From Acidobacteriota bacterium (GTDB taxonomy: Bacteria; Acidobacteriota; Thermoanaerobaculia; Thermoanaerobaculales; Thermoanaerobaculaceae): 48,507 nucleotides of DNA. Below, piece by piece: positions 1 through 8,673 of this stretch; position 1 is the stretch's first letter, and each line of letters opens with the position of its first letter. The stretch spans positions 1-48,507 of the forward strand of contig SCRJ01000171.1 in the NCBI GenBank assembly GCA_004298115.1, written 5' to 3'. The translations under genes and the position numbers were made by a program. The notes under the pieces are model-generated. The model had not been told where the DNA came from and did not search any database. It saw only the letters and a program-made list of their open reading frames with translations.

Positions 1-73
1 CGCCCAAACCAGCATGGCCAACTGAGCCAACCCTCTTCATTCGGTGGCCTCGTCTTGCCCTTCCCCGGCCACG

Positions 74-1204
74 CTACGCCGCCTTCATCCGAGCGCCTTG
101 CGGCACGCAGTCGAACTCCAGGTAGCGCCACATGGCGACCAGGAGCTTGCGGGCCACGGCAACAATCCCCACTCGTCGTGACCGCGCATTCGTCGCAAAG
201 TGCACCCACCAGCGAGTGAGCTCGCTGTCGGGTTGGAAGCGCACCCAGGACCAGGCGATCTCAATCGCCATGGCGCGCACCCGGGGGTTGCCCGCTTTGT
301 CGATGCCCTGCTCCCTGCGGGTGTCCCCGCTGGCAAAGGGTGTCGGCGTCAGGCCAGCCAAGGAACCCACCTCCCGCCGGTTACGAAACTCCCGCCAGGC
401 GAAGAACTCCATCACCCACAGCCACGCGGCGTTCTCCCCGATGCCGGACAAGCGCATGAGCTTGCGCACCATCTCGATCGTGGGATCGTTCGATCTCCGG
501 ATGACCGCACGCCGCTCGGCCTCCAGCGCGGCAATCTGCTCCTTGACCACGCGCAGGCGTTGGTACTCGCGCGCCAACCGTTCCCGCAGGTGCTCCGGCA
601 CGGCCCGCCCATCCCGCAGTCGCAGCTCGCTCAGCCGCTGGGTAAAATTGCTCGTGATCTCCGCCTTGATCCCGTGGACGACCAATAGGCTGGAGATGCG
701 GTTGCTGTGCTGCGTCCGCTCACGCTTGAGTGCCTCAAGCTCCCGATGCAGCTGCCGCGCGTCTTCCTCCTCCACGCTCGGCACCGCCACCACACTCCAG
801 CACCGCTCGCCCCTGGACCACCTCAGCAGGTGTTCCAAAAGCGCGCGCCCGTCGAGCCGGTCCGTCTTCCGCCGCCGTGCCCGCCGGTCGACCTTGATGC
901 TGCTCGGATCCACCACCAGGTTCTTCACTCCCAGCGCCGTCAGCTCCCGGTCAATCCAAAAACCATCCCGTCCCGCCTCGTAGCAGCTCAACACCACCGC
1001 GTCCTCGCTCAACCCGTGCTTGCTCTTCGCCTTGCGGAACTCCTCCACGACCCCCGCAAGATCACCTGCCGGCACGTTCTTCTCTCGCACCCTGCCATCG
1101 ACCCCGTTCCCCGAGGTCAACTTCCAGGTCCTCGAGCTCAACTCCATCGACACGAACAACGTCTCTCCGTTGCGGTATCCTGTTCCCTGGGCTGTGGCTG
1201 GCAT
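74..1204 (-). CDS. IS110-family transposase
   Basis: Transposase of the IS110 (DEDD plus serine) type, which moves its element through an RNA-guided mechanism in this family. The 376-residue product has an N-terminal RuvC-like domain with acidic residues E21 (ELSSRTW), E76 (SCYEAG), D115 and D118 (KTDRLDGRALLEH), and a C-terminal Tnp_20-like domain with a helix-hairpin-helix-like stretch (LSGIGENAAW) and the serine-containing segment PFASGDTRREQGIDKAGN. The first acidic position is Glu rather than Asp, as I recall for one IS110 subgroup. I chose the ATG at 1204 because AAGGAG lies about 7 nt upstream; an in-frame start at 1282 lacks this. The gene reads towards the left window edge, so only about 73 bp of its 3' flank is visible and the element's ends cannot be placed. 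It appears full length for the family. Confidence 0.9.
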   Translation of the reverse strand: MPATAQGTGYRNGETLFVSMELSSRTWKLTSGNGVDGRVREKNVPAGDLAGVVEEFRKAKSKHGLSEDAVVLSCYEAGRDGFWIDRELTALGVKNLVVDPSSIKVDRRARRRKTDRLDGRALLEHLLRWSRGERCWSVVAVPSVEEEDARQLHRELEALKRERTQHSNRISSLLVVHGIKAEITSNFTQRLSELRLRDGRAVPEHLRERLAREYQRLRVVKEQIAALEAERRAVIRRSNDPTIEMVRKLMRLSGIGENAAWLWVMEFFAWREFRNRREVGSLAGLTPTPFASGDTRREQGIDKAGNPRVRAMAIEIAWSWVRFQPDSELTRWWVHFATNARSRRVGIVAVARKLLVAMWRYLEFDCVPQGARMKAA

Positions 1205-1529
1205 CGCTCTTCTCCTTTCTTCCTCGATTGGACTAAGCGTACCAACCGCAGCCCTCTCCCTTCCCACCCAGACTGCCAGCATAGGATCTGCGAGGAGACC
1301 CGACGACCGCCCGCCCGGCGGTCGCGGCCCACACAGGGTTGTCTGTGGGGCGAGCGCCCCGCCCGCCCCGCGATCGCCTTTCGCACCCGTCCGATCGTTG
1401 TAGGGGCCGATGCTCGCACCGGCCGGCAGGTTGCGACGGGGCCGCGAAACCGCGCGCCATGCACCGGTCCGGGACGGGGTACCCTACGCTGCACACAGGG
1501 GGCGCGGCCCCCGGGAAGGACCGAACGCG
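1205..1529. repeat. GC-rich stem-loop cluster between the IS110 transposase and DinB gene
   Basis: No gene is visible here. Three potential stem-loops stand in a row: 1304-1324 (perfect 8-bp stem CGACCGCC/GGCGGTCG, 5-nt loop), about 1329-1350 (CCCACA/TGTGGG) and 1347-1360 (GGGGCGAGCGCCCC). A TGTAGGGGC motif follows near 1400. A related arrangement recurs at 4239-4397. The stretch is also the 5' non-coding flank of the transposase, where IS110 elements can encode their bridge RNA, but no element end can be fixed. Confidence 0.45.
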
Positions 1530-2042
1530 ATGACGATTCCCGAGCTGTTCCTGGCGCAACTGGAGCGAGAGGCCGACCGGACCCGCCGCACCGTCGAGCG
1601 CGTCCCCGAAGGACGCAACGACTGGCGGCCGCACCCGAAATCGATGCCGCTCGGCTACCTGGCCGCGCACGTGGCGAAGCTGCCGTCCTGGATCGCGATG
1701 ACGATCAACCGGGACGAGTTCGTCCTCGACCCGGCCGTCGCCTCGCCGTACACGCCGAAGGCGCTCGCCACGGCCGGTGAGCTCGTGCAGTCGCTCGACG
1801 CGGCGGTTGCCGAGGCGCGTGCGGCGCTCGCCGGCACCACCGACGAGCACCTGATGAAGCCGTGGCGGCTGATCGTCGCCGGCCGGGTCGTGATGGAGCA
1901 CCCGCGCCACCTCGTCATCAGCGACGTGGTTTTCGCCCACCTGGCGCACCATCGCGGGCAGCTGACGGTCTACCTGCGGCTCAACGACGTGCCGGTGCCG
2001 GGCCTGTTCGGCCCGTCGGCCGACGAGCGCGGTCTCCCGTAG
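1530..2042 (+). CDS. DinB-family four-helix-bundle protein
   Basis: A 170-residue DinB/YfiT-like protein. This fold is a four-helix bundle that usually holds a metal through three histidines; members act as thiol-dependent transferases or as damage-induced proteins of unknown activity. The likely triad is H47 (GYLAAHVAKL), H137 and H141 (FAHLAHHRGQL), and the HHRGQL segment is the most recognisable family signature. It is cytoplasmic with no signal peptide. The ATG at 1530 has GGGAAGGA about 10 nt upstream; longer in-frame starts have no such site. The gene stands alone and converges with the metallopeptidase gene, only 27 nt separating the two stop codons. The exact substrate cannot be inferred. 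Confidence 0.88.
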   Translation: MTIPELFLAQLEREADRTRRTVERVPEGRNDWRPHPKSMPLGYLAAHVAKLPSWIAMTINRDEFVLDPAVASPYTPKALATAGELVQSLDAAVAEARAALAGTTDEHLMKPWRLIVAGRVVMEHPRHLVISDVVFAHLAHHRGQLTVYLRLNDVPVPGLFGPSADERGLP

Positions 2043-2051
2043 CGGACGGTT

Positions 2052-2066
2052 GCGCGGCCGCCGCGC
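2052..2066. terminator. short hairpin between convergent genes
   Basis: GCGCGG-ccg-CCGCGC forms a perfect 6-bp stem in the 27-nt gap between the convergent stops of the DinB and M1 peptidase genes. There is no T-run on either side, so it would be a non-canonical, possibly bidirectional terminator. Confidence 0.35.
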
Positions 2067-2069
2067 GCG

Positions 2070-4103
2070 TCACTCGGGCATCCCGGTCCCCCAGTAGTCG
2101 GCGTCGAAGAACGGCTTCCAGTCCTCCTTCGTGACCGCCTCGAGCACCTTCTCCACCATCTCCGTCGTGCCGAACCTCCACGCCAACGTCGCCTGGCACG
2201 ACCGCAGGAAGTCCAGGAACTTCCGGTCCCCGATCTTCTCGCGAACGGTGTTGAGGAGCCAGGGCCCCTTCGCGTACAGCAGGTACGTCCTGGCGGTCCA
2301 GGCCGCCGAGGGCTTCGTGTGGTTGCGGATCCGGTTGGCGAGCGGGATGGGCGCGATGGCCGTCGCATCGCGGGCGCGCAGCTTCCAGACCGCCTGCAGG
2401 CTCGCGAAGTCGCTCTTTCCGCGCAGGTCGCGGATGACGATCCCCGCGCACATCTCGGCGAACGACTCGGTCAGCCACTGCTCCTCGAAGCTGGGCATCT
2501 TGACGACGTGACCCCAGTACTGGTGCGCGATCTCGTGCGCGAAGCGCTCGTTGATCCCCTTCGAGTACAGCTCGTTCGTGGAATCCCCGATCGGGTTGAA
2601 CGCCTCCGACGTGATGAACATGACGCCCGGCGGCGCCTGGCCCCAGCCGAGGTCGTTGATCTCGATCACGTTGAACTCCGGGAAGGGGAACGGGCCCAGG
2701 AACCACTGGTCGTGGGCGATGATCTTCTGCGCGAGGGTCATCAGCTTGCGGATCGCCCGCGGGTTCTTCATCGCGTACGAGGCCACGCGCACGGTCACGC
2801 CGTCCTTCGTCGCCTCCTCGAAGGCGTACTTGCCCGCGAGGACGACCATGAACTGCACCGGCTTCTCGACCCTCGTCTCGAGGACGTTCCAGTCGCCCTC
2901 CTGGACGCGGCGGACGGTCGTGCCGGGCATCAGCGGGATGAACGGCTTCTTCACCTTCACGGTGGCGTGCACGGTGTAGTACTGGCCGCTCAGGTCGGGT
3001 TGCGGGAACCACGCGTCGGTGCCGAGCATCCAGTAGCTATCGCCCTCGGGCCGGTACAGGACGTCCCCTTCGAGCTCGAAACGCAGCGTGATCGTGGCCC
3101 CGGGCGCGAGCGGCGTGCGCAGCCCGATCGCGATCTCGTTCTTGGCATGATCGAACGCTACCGGCGCACCGGTCTCGTCGAAGACGCCCTTCACCCGCAG
3201 GTGCCTCGGGTCCAGCTCGCTGCGGCCGAAGGTCGTCTCTTCGAGGTCGAGGAGCACGACGCTGGTCGGGCGTTCCCCGCCGGCGAGCGTTTCGGTCACG
3301 GAGAGGGCCATGTCCTTCCCGTCCGATGCCGTCAGCGTGAAATCTACGGCCGTCAACATGACCGTCGGGAAGACCGGCGTGCGCCAGTCGCTGCCGAACG
3401 GGCGGCTCGACAGCACCGTGCGGTAGAGGCGGTCGGGGAGCGCGTCGCCCTTGCGCAGCGAGTAGAGCGACTCGGTCTTTCTCCTCGCGCCGTCGAGCGC
3501 GTAGAGCAGGTCCTCCGTGCCGCCCGAGACTTCCGCGCGCACGAACGGCTGGTCCGGGGCGTTGAGACGCCACGCCGTGAACTGGTGCGCCAGCGGCGAT
3601 GCCTGGACGCGCCCGAACTTCTCGCGGTGCTTGGCGAAGCGCGCGTCGAGCGCCGCCCCCGCCGCGTCCGGCGGCAGGTTCGGCAGCGCGGCGCTGCCGC
3701 AGAGCCAGAGGACCTCCTCGAAGCGGTCGCGGATCGCCAGCCCCTTGCCCTCGGCCGTCGGGGTCAGGCCGGTGTTCTTCTTGACGTTGTACGCCACGAC
3801 CGGGAGTTCGAGCGGATCGTCCGTGGTGTACTCGAGCGAGCCGGCGCCGGAGAAGAAGAAGCCGACGACGTCGTCGCCCGCCACGACCGGCTCGGCGGAC
3901 CCGCTCGTGAGGGTGAGCACCAGGTGCCCGGCCGAGACGCGCACGTCCCGGACCTGATGGCTCGTCCCCTGGAGCGCGAGCCACGACCAGTCCTTGAGCG
4001 TCTCGGGGAACGACACTGCGGAATGACCCGTCCGAGCGGAGAACACGAGCGCGCAGACGATCAACGCGACCGCCCGACACGACTCACGCGTTGCCTTCGT
4101 CAT
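2070..4103 (-). CDS. secreted M1-type (gluzincin) metallopeptidase
   Basis: A 677-residue exported zinc peptidase. The N-terminus has a Sec signal (ALIVCALVFSARTGHSA). A long beta-rich N-terminal region follows, then the catalytic domain with H523-E-x-x-H527 (HEIAHQYWGH) and the third zinc ligand E546 (LTESFAEM), which is the HExxHx18E spacing of family M1. The probable catalytic Tyr lies in TYLLYAKGPWLL, also M1-like. The usual exopeptidase GxMEN motif is not seen; the corresponding position, about 33 residues before HExxH, reads GQAPPGVMF. The gene may therefore be a divergent aminopeptidase or a non-canonical M1 endopeptidase. The ATG at 4103 was chosen because a GGAGG lies just upstream and the signal peptide follows directly. 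It is monocistronic, with a hairpin-rich gap upstream. Confidence 0.88.
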   Translation of the reverse strand: MTKATRESCRAVALIVCALVFSARTGHSAVSFPETLKDWSWLALQGTSHQVRDVRVSAGHLVLTLTSGSAEPVVAGDDVVGFFFSGAGSLEYTTDDPLELPVVAYNVKKNTGLTPTAEGKGLAIRDRFEEVLWLCGSAALPNLPPDAAGAALDARFAKHREKFGRVQASPLAHQFTAWRLNAPDQPFVRAEVSGGTEDLLYALDGARRKTESLYSLRKGDALPDRLYRTVLSSRPFGSDWRTPVFPTVMLTAVDFTLTASDGKDMALSVTETLAGGERPTSVVLLDLEETTFGRSELDPRHLRVKGVFDETGAPVAFDHAKNEIAIGLRTPLAPGATITLRFELEGDVLYRPEGDSYWMLGTDAWFPQPDLSGQYYTVHATVKVKKPFIPLMPGTTVRRVQEGDWNVLETRVEKPVQFMVVLAGKYAFEEATKDGVTVRVASYAMKNPRAIRKLMTLAQKIIAHDQWFLGPFPFPEFNVIEINDLGWGQAPPGVMFITSEAFNPIGDSTNELYSKGINERFAHEIAHQYWGHVVKMPSFEEQWLTESFAEMCAGIVIRDLRGKSDFASLQAVWKLRARDATAIAPIPLANRIRNHTKPSAAWTARTYLLYAKGPWLLNTVREKIGDRKFLDFLRSCQATLAWRFGTTEMVEKVLEAVTKEDWKPFFDADYWGTGMPE

Positions 4104-4464
4104 GCTGGCCTCCGTGACCGAGTCGAGGCTAGCAAAGCTCGTGCGCCAGCTCAAAGATCGCTGGGCGGCGCGGCGAATCCGTCGCAAGTGGACGCGCCCA
4201 GGACCCCGGGCGGTTTCGCCCTGGCTGCGGGTTTCCGTCGGGCGGGCGCCCCGCCCGCCCTGCGGCGGCAAGCCAAACCCGCGTGATCCTCGTGACGGCC
4301 GCTGTGTCGCCCGTTGTGATGTAGGGGTGGCTTGCCCCCGCCCGCGTTGGCCGCGCCCGAACCTCCATCCGCTGGCGGGCGGCCGCAAGGGCCGCCCCGA
4401 CGCGAGAGACCGGCGGTCGCGCCCGATGTCCGCACGGCGCGCGCGCGGGGGTGGCGGCGCGCCC
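4104..4464. repeat. intergenic region with several GC-rich hairpins
   Basis: No coding region is visible. Hairpins: 4239-4257 (8-bp stem CGGGCGGG/CCCGCCCG, 3-nt loop), 4377-4397 (8-bp stem GGGCGGCC/GGCCGCCC, 5-nt loop) and a weaker GGGCG-gttt-CGCCC near 4208-4221. A GATGTAGGGG motif lies near 4320. The core GGGCGnGCGCCCCGCCCGCCC is shared with 1348-1368, so this looks like a dispersed repeat family rather than a single terminator. Confidence 0.45.
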
Positions 4465-4980
4465 TCAGTTGTTCGAGATGTTGGACTTCGGCCGGACGAC
4501 GGTGCCGTTGAGCGGGTGCCGGCCGTCGGAGTTCACGACGACCTCCCCCGGCGCGCCGCCCCGCATCGCGGCGCTCGTCCCGGTGTCGAGCCGCCTGGCG
4601 TTCGCCAGGTCCCAGCCGATCACCATCGGTCCGCCGACCGCGCCGTCGATCTCGATCAGGCACGTCTGCGGCGCCGCGCTCGACGCGGCGCTCCCGCGCT
4701 GCAGGGCCTGCGCCGGCGGTGCGATCCCGGGGGCGCCGTGCAGCGCGACCGTCAGGACGTACGTCCCCTTCGGGACCACGCCGAAGTCGAAGGCCCCGCG
4801 GTCGTCCGTCGTGCGGGCGGCGGCGCCCCCGCCGGGAGGCTTCCCGAGCTTCACGTCGACGCCCTTGAGCGGGGCGCCCATCACTCCCGCCTGAGCCCTT
4901 CCGGGCACGAGCGCCGCGAGCAGAGCGAGCCCCGCGATCGCGACGGTGGTCGTCCTCGAGGCCATGGTTGCGTGGCGCAT
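4465..4980 (-). CDS. small secreted carboxypeptidase-regulatory-like protein
   Basis: A 171-residue exported protein. A signal peptide (TTTVAIAGLALLAALVPGRAQA) is followed by one Ig-like fold resembling carboxypeptidase regulatory domains: MGAPLKGVDVKLG, then TDDRGAFDFGVVPKGTYVLTV, the typical 'G-x-F-x-F-x-x-V-x-x-G-x-Y-x-L-x-V' pattern. The C-terminal half is a less typical extension with an IDGAVGGPMVIGWDL segment and ends in SNISNN. The start at 4980 has AAAGGAG 8 nt upstream. No enzyme motif is present; a surface-binding or structural role is likely. It is transcribed away from the SIMPL gene across a 275-bp divergent promoter region. Confidence 0.75.
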   Translation of the reverse strand: MRHATMASRTTTVAIAGLALLAALVPGRAQAGVMGAPLKGVDVKLGKPPGGGAAARTTDDRGAFDFGVVPKGTYVLTVALHGAPGIAPPAQALQRGSAASSAAPQTCLIEIDGAVGGPMVIGWDLANARRLDTGTSAAMRGGAPGEVVVNSDGRHPLNGTVVRPKSNISNN

Positions 4981-5224
4981 GTGAAACTCCTTTCCCGGAG
5001 CGGGATGGTCGAGCCGGTGCGGCGTGGATGCCCCAGGATCGAGCCCAGCGGCAGGCGGTGGGAAACCAGTTCTCGTGCGTGTCGTCACGGCGTCACCGTA
5101 TCCGTGGCAACCCTCCGCCGCGCCTTCTTCTTCCCGCGGGTCGGAGAGGCCGGCCGGCCGGATGGTCGGGGCTGCCCGCGTCGCGCGGAGGGGCGGTCCG
5201 ACGCGCCGGCGCCGCGCGCGGCCG

Positions 5225-5230
5225 TACAAT
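5225..5230 (+). promoter_or_regulatory. candidate -10 element for the SIMPL gene
   Basis: TACAAT (five of six matches to the sigma-70 consensus) stands in an otherwise very GC-rich stretch 25 nt before the ATG at 5256, with AAAGGGGG as ribosome binding site between them. No convincing -35 hexamer is seen. Confidence 0.3.
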
Positions 5231-5255
5231 CGAACTCAGACAAAAGGGGGCAGGC

Positions 5256-6023
5256 ATGTCCGCTGAGAAAGGGTCGTCCGTCGTGCTCGCGCTCGGCCTT
5301 TGCGTGGGGTTGATCGGGGGCGCCGCCATCCTCGGCCGGTCGCTGCAGGAGATCCGCAAGGGCGAGCGGTACGTGACCGTCAAGGGCGTCGCGGAGCGGG
5401 ACGTCAAGGCCGACCTTGCGGTGTGGGGGCTGAAGGTGCGGGTGGCGGGGAACGACCTCGTCGAGGCCGGCCGGTCGCTGGAGGCCACCCGGGCCAAGGT
5501 GCTGCAGTTCCTGTCCGAGAAGGGGTTCTCGGCCGAAGAGGTGTCGAGCCAGGACCTCAAGGTCTCGGACCGTCAGGCCAACGACTACGGTTCGGGCAAC
5601 ACGAGGGACATGCTGCGCTACGTCGTCGAGGCCACCGTCCTGCTGCGTACCAGGAACGTGGACCTGGCGCAGCGGGTGAGCCGGATGACGGACGAGCTGG
5701 TGCGCGCGGGCGTCGTCCTCTCGACGAAGGACGACTGGCAGAGCGCCGGACCCAGGTTCATCTTCACCCAGCTGAACACGATCAAGCCCGCGATGCTGGC
5801 GGAGGCGACGAAGAGCGCGCGGGCGGCCGCGGCGCAGTTCGCCGCGGACAGCGGCAGCGCGGTCGGCTCCATCCGACGGGCGAGCCAGGGTCTCTTCTCG
5901 ATCACGAACCGCGATCAGAGCGCGCCCGGTCAGGGCGAAGGCGGCGGCGGCTCCGAGGACGAATCGGACCTCAACAAGCGGGTGCGCGTCGTCGTGACGG
6001 TCGACTACGTCCTCAAGGGGTAG
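5256..6023 (+). CDS. membrane-anchored SIMPL (DUF541) protein
   Basis: A 255-residue SIMPL-domain protein. One N-terminal membrane segment (SVVLALGLCVGLIGGAAIL) anchors a periplasmic domain. The domain starts with the family hallmark YVTVKGVAERDVKADLAVW and contains the internal repeat of beta strands and helices typical of DUF541 proteins (SLEATRAKVLQFL, SSQDLKVSDRQA, and VRVVVTVDYVL at the end). The function of SIMPL proteins is poorly defined; oligomeric periplasmic rings and stress-related roles are known for some. A low-complexity loop GEGGGGSEDE lies before the final strand. The start at 5256 is set by the RBS AAAGGGGG. The gene stands alone. Confidence 0.85.
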   Translation: MSAEKGSSVVLALGLCVGLIGGAAILGRSLQEIRKGERYVTVKGVAERDVKADLAVWGLKVRVAGNDLVEAGRSLEATRAKVLQFLSEKGFSAEEVSSQDLKVSDRQANDYGSGNTRDMLRYVVEATVLLRTRNVDLAQRVSRMTDELVRAGVVLSTKDDWQSAGPRFIFTQLNTIKPAMLAEATKSARAAAAQFAADSGSAVGSIRRASQGLFSITNRDQSAPGQGEGGGGSEDESDLNKRVRVVVTVDYVLKG

Positions 6024-6341
6024 TGTTGATACCCGACGATTGAGATCTGTTGACGGGTCGTGCGCGAGTCCGCGCGCCGGAAGTCAAATGGGCGGTTCGG
6101 CAGAGCCCTCAGCCGGCTGGACGAGTCAATCGCCTGCCTCACTCCACACAGTTGGCAAGAGTGTCAAGAGTGCCGGACCTGGCACCCTTGGACGTGCGCG
6201 CGTGCTCCTCGGCGGCTCGGCGGCGCGGCGGCGGGCGGCGAGGAACAGTGGGCTGGCCGGGTCGTGCTGTGCGGGTCGGCCTGGCCGCCGCGTTTCTCCC
6301 CATAGAGGCGCTGTCTGCTTATGCGCGTCCACGAGGAGGAC
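6024..6341. other. intergenic, no feature recognised
   Basis: About 318 bp with no convincing coding pattern. A weak inverted repeat (ACCCG...CGGGT, long loop) follows the SIMPL stop, and the stretch TTGAGATCTG near 6041 resembles part of the repeat described at 19522-19572. Confidence 0.4.
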
Positions 6342-6860
6342 ATGGGTACACATCGACCGCTCCTCTTTCTGGCCCTGCCTGCCGGCCTGATTGGTTTGCT
6401 GGCGGCCGGGGCGAGCATTCCGAACGCCGAGCGCCCGGCCTCGCCCCTGACGTGCAACCTGATCATGTCCAGTGGGTTGCCGTACGTACCCTCGAGCGGC
6501 CTGGGGCGCGCGCTGGGCGGGGCAGGAAGGTATGACCCGGCCGGGCGCCGGCTGAAGATCCAGCCCGGGGCCGGCGGCGCACCGGTGGCGAACCCGGGGC
6601 CGCTGGCCGCGTTCGCCGCCGCGTCGCGCGCCGCAGGGGAGCCCCTCCGCAGCATCCCTCAGACCCCGTTCGTGTTGTGGCTCGCGGGTCAGGAGATCGC
6701 TGTCGCGAACCCGGCAGGGGTTCTCTCGGCGTCCGCGGCCCCCGCACTCTCCTTGAACTTCATGGCCCGTCCGCTCGGCGGCCAGGCGACGTTCGACGCC
6801 GGCAGGGCGTCATGGGTGCTGCCGGCGGGCGGCGCGGCCTCGCCGCTCGCCTTCCGATGA
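6342..6860 (+). CDS. hypothetical exported protein
   Basis: A 172-residue protein I do not recognise. It begins with a hydrophobic leader (LLFLALPAGLIGLLAAGASI) compatible with a signal peptide or anchor. The rest is rich in Gly, Ala and Pro, with two conserved-looking strand segments (TPFVLWLAGQEIAVANPAGV and ALSLNFMARPLGGQATFDAG). The ATG at 6342 was preferred to the one at 6321 because GAGGAGGA lies 3-10 nt upstream. The next gene starts 183 nt downstream in the same direction. It could be a small periplasmic or surface protein; nothing supports an enzyme. Confidence 0.6.
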   Translation: MGTHRPLLFLALPAGLIGLLAAGASIPNAERPASPLTCNLIMSSGLPYVPSSGLGRALGGAGRYDPAGRRLKIQPGAGGAPVANPGPLAAFAAASRAAGEPLRSIPQTPFVLWLAGQEIAVANPAGVLSASAAPALSLNFMARPLGGQATFDAGRASWVLPAGGAASPLAFR

Positions 6861-7043
6861 ACGTGGAGAGCGAAACATGAGCGCTGCTCCCCATCGCCAT
6901 TCCTCCCCGAGAGAACACCGCAGCGAGAAGGCCGACACATTGCTGACCCCATCGCTCGGGCGCTGCGGTCAGACGCGTCCAGCCCGGCGTCGCCGCTTTC
7001 CGATGTCGCTCACAACGACAATCAACAGGGAAAGGAGACTCCC

Positions 7044-8390
7044 GTGAAGCACGCCCCCCTCGTCGCCGTCTTCTTCCTGATGTGCGCTCTCCCCGCAGCC
7101 GCCCAGTCGATCGCGGTCACCAAGCCCGTGGCGGGCACCACCTGTACCAAGGGACAAGCCTGTGCGATCGCCTGGACGGTCGTCGGGCAGCCCGGCGGCA
7201 CCGGCATCATCGAACTGCTCGAGGAGACCACCACCAACGTCGTCCGGGTGATCAAGTCCAATGCCCAGATCGCCAACCTCCAGTACTCCTGGACGGTGCC
7301 CGACGACGTCACCGCCGGCAAGTACCGAGTGCGGGTGCGTGTCGCCTGGTTGACCGCCTCGCTGCCTGGCGCCGTCTTCACGATCAAGGCTCAAACCGGG
7401 GGATCCCCGGTGCAACCGGGGCCGAGCGCGAAGAAGGCCGTCACGGTCAACGCACCCGGCTTCCAGGTCGCAAACGCCCTGCTGCCGGTCAAGATTCTCT
7501 CCCCGCACGGCGGGGAGACATGGGAGGTCGGCCATCAGTACCTGGTCAAGTGGACCGCCGACACCAAGCCGGACGACGCGTTCACCGTGGACCTGTGCAA
7601 CGCGGCCGACGTGAAGGTGCACACCCTCCTCGAAGGCGGCGCGCAGCACAACCCGGACGGCTCGTGGCAGATCATGGCGGGGGTGGCCTGTAACGACCCC
7701 GAGGGCGGCTACAAGATCCGGGTCACGAGCTGGTACGCCAAGAAGGGTGCAACGAGCGGGCTCGTCACCGCCGTGATCAAGACCCGGAAGATCGTCAAGA
7801 ACGTGGCGGTCCATCACGAGAACGGGCTCCTCGAGTGGGCCAGCAAGCCGGGTGGCCACTGGTGCGAGCCGACCGGCAAGGCGCGGGTCGGTTACCTCTC
7901 GGCGACGTTCTCCGGCACCTTCGAAAGCCCCTATACGTTCCATGTCCTCCGGACTCGCCTCACCTTCGATTTGACTGAGTTCAAGAGCATGCACGGAGTT
8001 GTCGAGAAAGCGACCCTGATGTTCGGAGACAACGAGAACTGTTCGGGCCTGGGTTCGATCGGCGGGATCTGCGCAGGACCGGTCGTCGTGTTGCGCGCGA
8101 ACGATGTCAACACGTGGAACAAGTTCGCGCATCCCGGCATCAACGGCGAGCTCTACCCGCTCGCGGGGTGGGCGGGTTCGCCCGCCGCCGGCGGGGTTGA
8201 CATCACGGTTCCCGTCCAGCGCTGGGTCAACGGGGAGTGGCCGAACCTCGGCTTCGTCGTCAAGTCCCCGAACGAGAGCTTCGCTTGCCCGAACGGTGCC
8301 ACGGAATGCAACGTGAACTGCATTTCCAAGTTCAACCCGATCATGTACGTGACATTCCTCGAGAAACCCGATCCGTGCGGTCCGCAGTAA
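7044..8390 (+). CDS. secreted protein with two Kre9/Knh-like Ig domains and a DNRLRE-like C-terminal domain
   Basis: A 448-residue exported protein. The signal peptide (PLVAVFFLMCALPAAAQS) is followed by two beta-sandwich repeats of the Ser-Thr-rich Kre9/Knh-like type: ITVTKPVAG-like start, CAIAWTVVG, YSWTVPDDVTAGKYRVRVR (about residues 22-115) and ILSPHGGETWEVGHQYLVKWT to GGYKIRVTSWYAK (about 150-240). The C-terminal 200 residues carry RTRLTFDLTEF, ATLMFGD, VNTWNKF, VDITVPVQRWVNGEWPNLGFVVKS, the pattern of DNRLRE/disaggregatase-related modules found in extracellular carbohydrate-linked proteins. Several cysteines near the end could form disulfides. It starts with GTG at 7044, with AAAGGAGA 5 nt upstream. 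The role is probably adhesion or polymer binding on the outside of the cell. Confidence 0.78.
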   Translation: MKHAPLVAVFFLMCALPAAAQSIAVTKPVAGTTCTKGQACAIAWTVVGQPGGTGIIELLEETTTNVVRVIKSNAQIANLQYSWTVPDDVTAGKYRVRVRVAWLTASLPGAVFTIKAQTGGSPVQPGPSAKKAVTVNAPGFQVANALLPVKILSPHGGETWEVGHQYLVKWTADTKPDDAFTVDLCNAADVKVHTLLEGGAQHNPDGSWQIMAGVACNDPEGGYKIRVTSWYAKKGATSGLVTAVIKTRKIVKNVAVHHENGLLEWASKPGGHWCEPTGKARVGYLSATFSGTFESPYTFHVLRTRLTFDLTEFKSMHGVVEKATLMFGDNENCSGLGSIGGICAGPVVVLRANDVNTWNKFAHPGINGELYPLAGWAGSPAAGGVDITVPVQRWVNGEWPNLGFVVKSPNESFACPNGATECNVNCISKFNPIMYVTFLEKPDPCGPQ

Positions 8391-8673
8391 TGTTGGGTGC
8401 CAGAATGATAGGTCCGGCATCGTCGACAAGTCGAAGAACGGTGGGCACGGGATGAGTGCCGGGTTCGGCACAGTCTTCGCGGCTGGCCCGCGAGCCGGGC
8501 GTGCGGTGAGCGGGTGGGTTGCCGAGGGCCGGTTGGCCGCAGGGGCTTCCCCGCAGTATCACGCCACACTTTCCTCGAGGCCAGTTTGCGACGAAAAGGA
8601 TCCGCCGCTGCCTCGCCCCAGCCGAACACCGGCGGGCCGCAGCGACCGAAAGAGCTGAAGAGGGGAGCCGACC

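Noticed and set aside
132-983. Long + strand frame opposite the IS110 transposase
   Set aside because: Arg/Ser-rich translation with no domain; it mirrors a well-supported transposase on the other strand.
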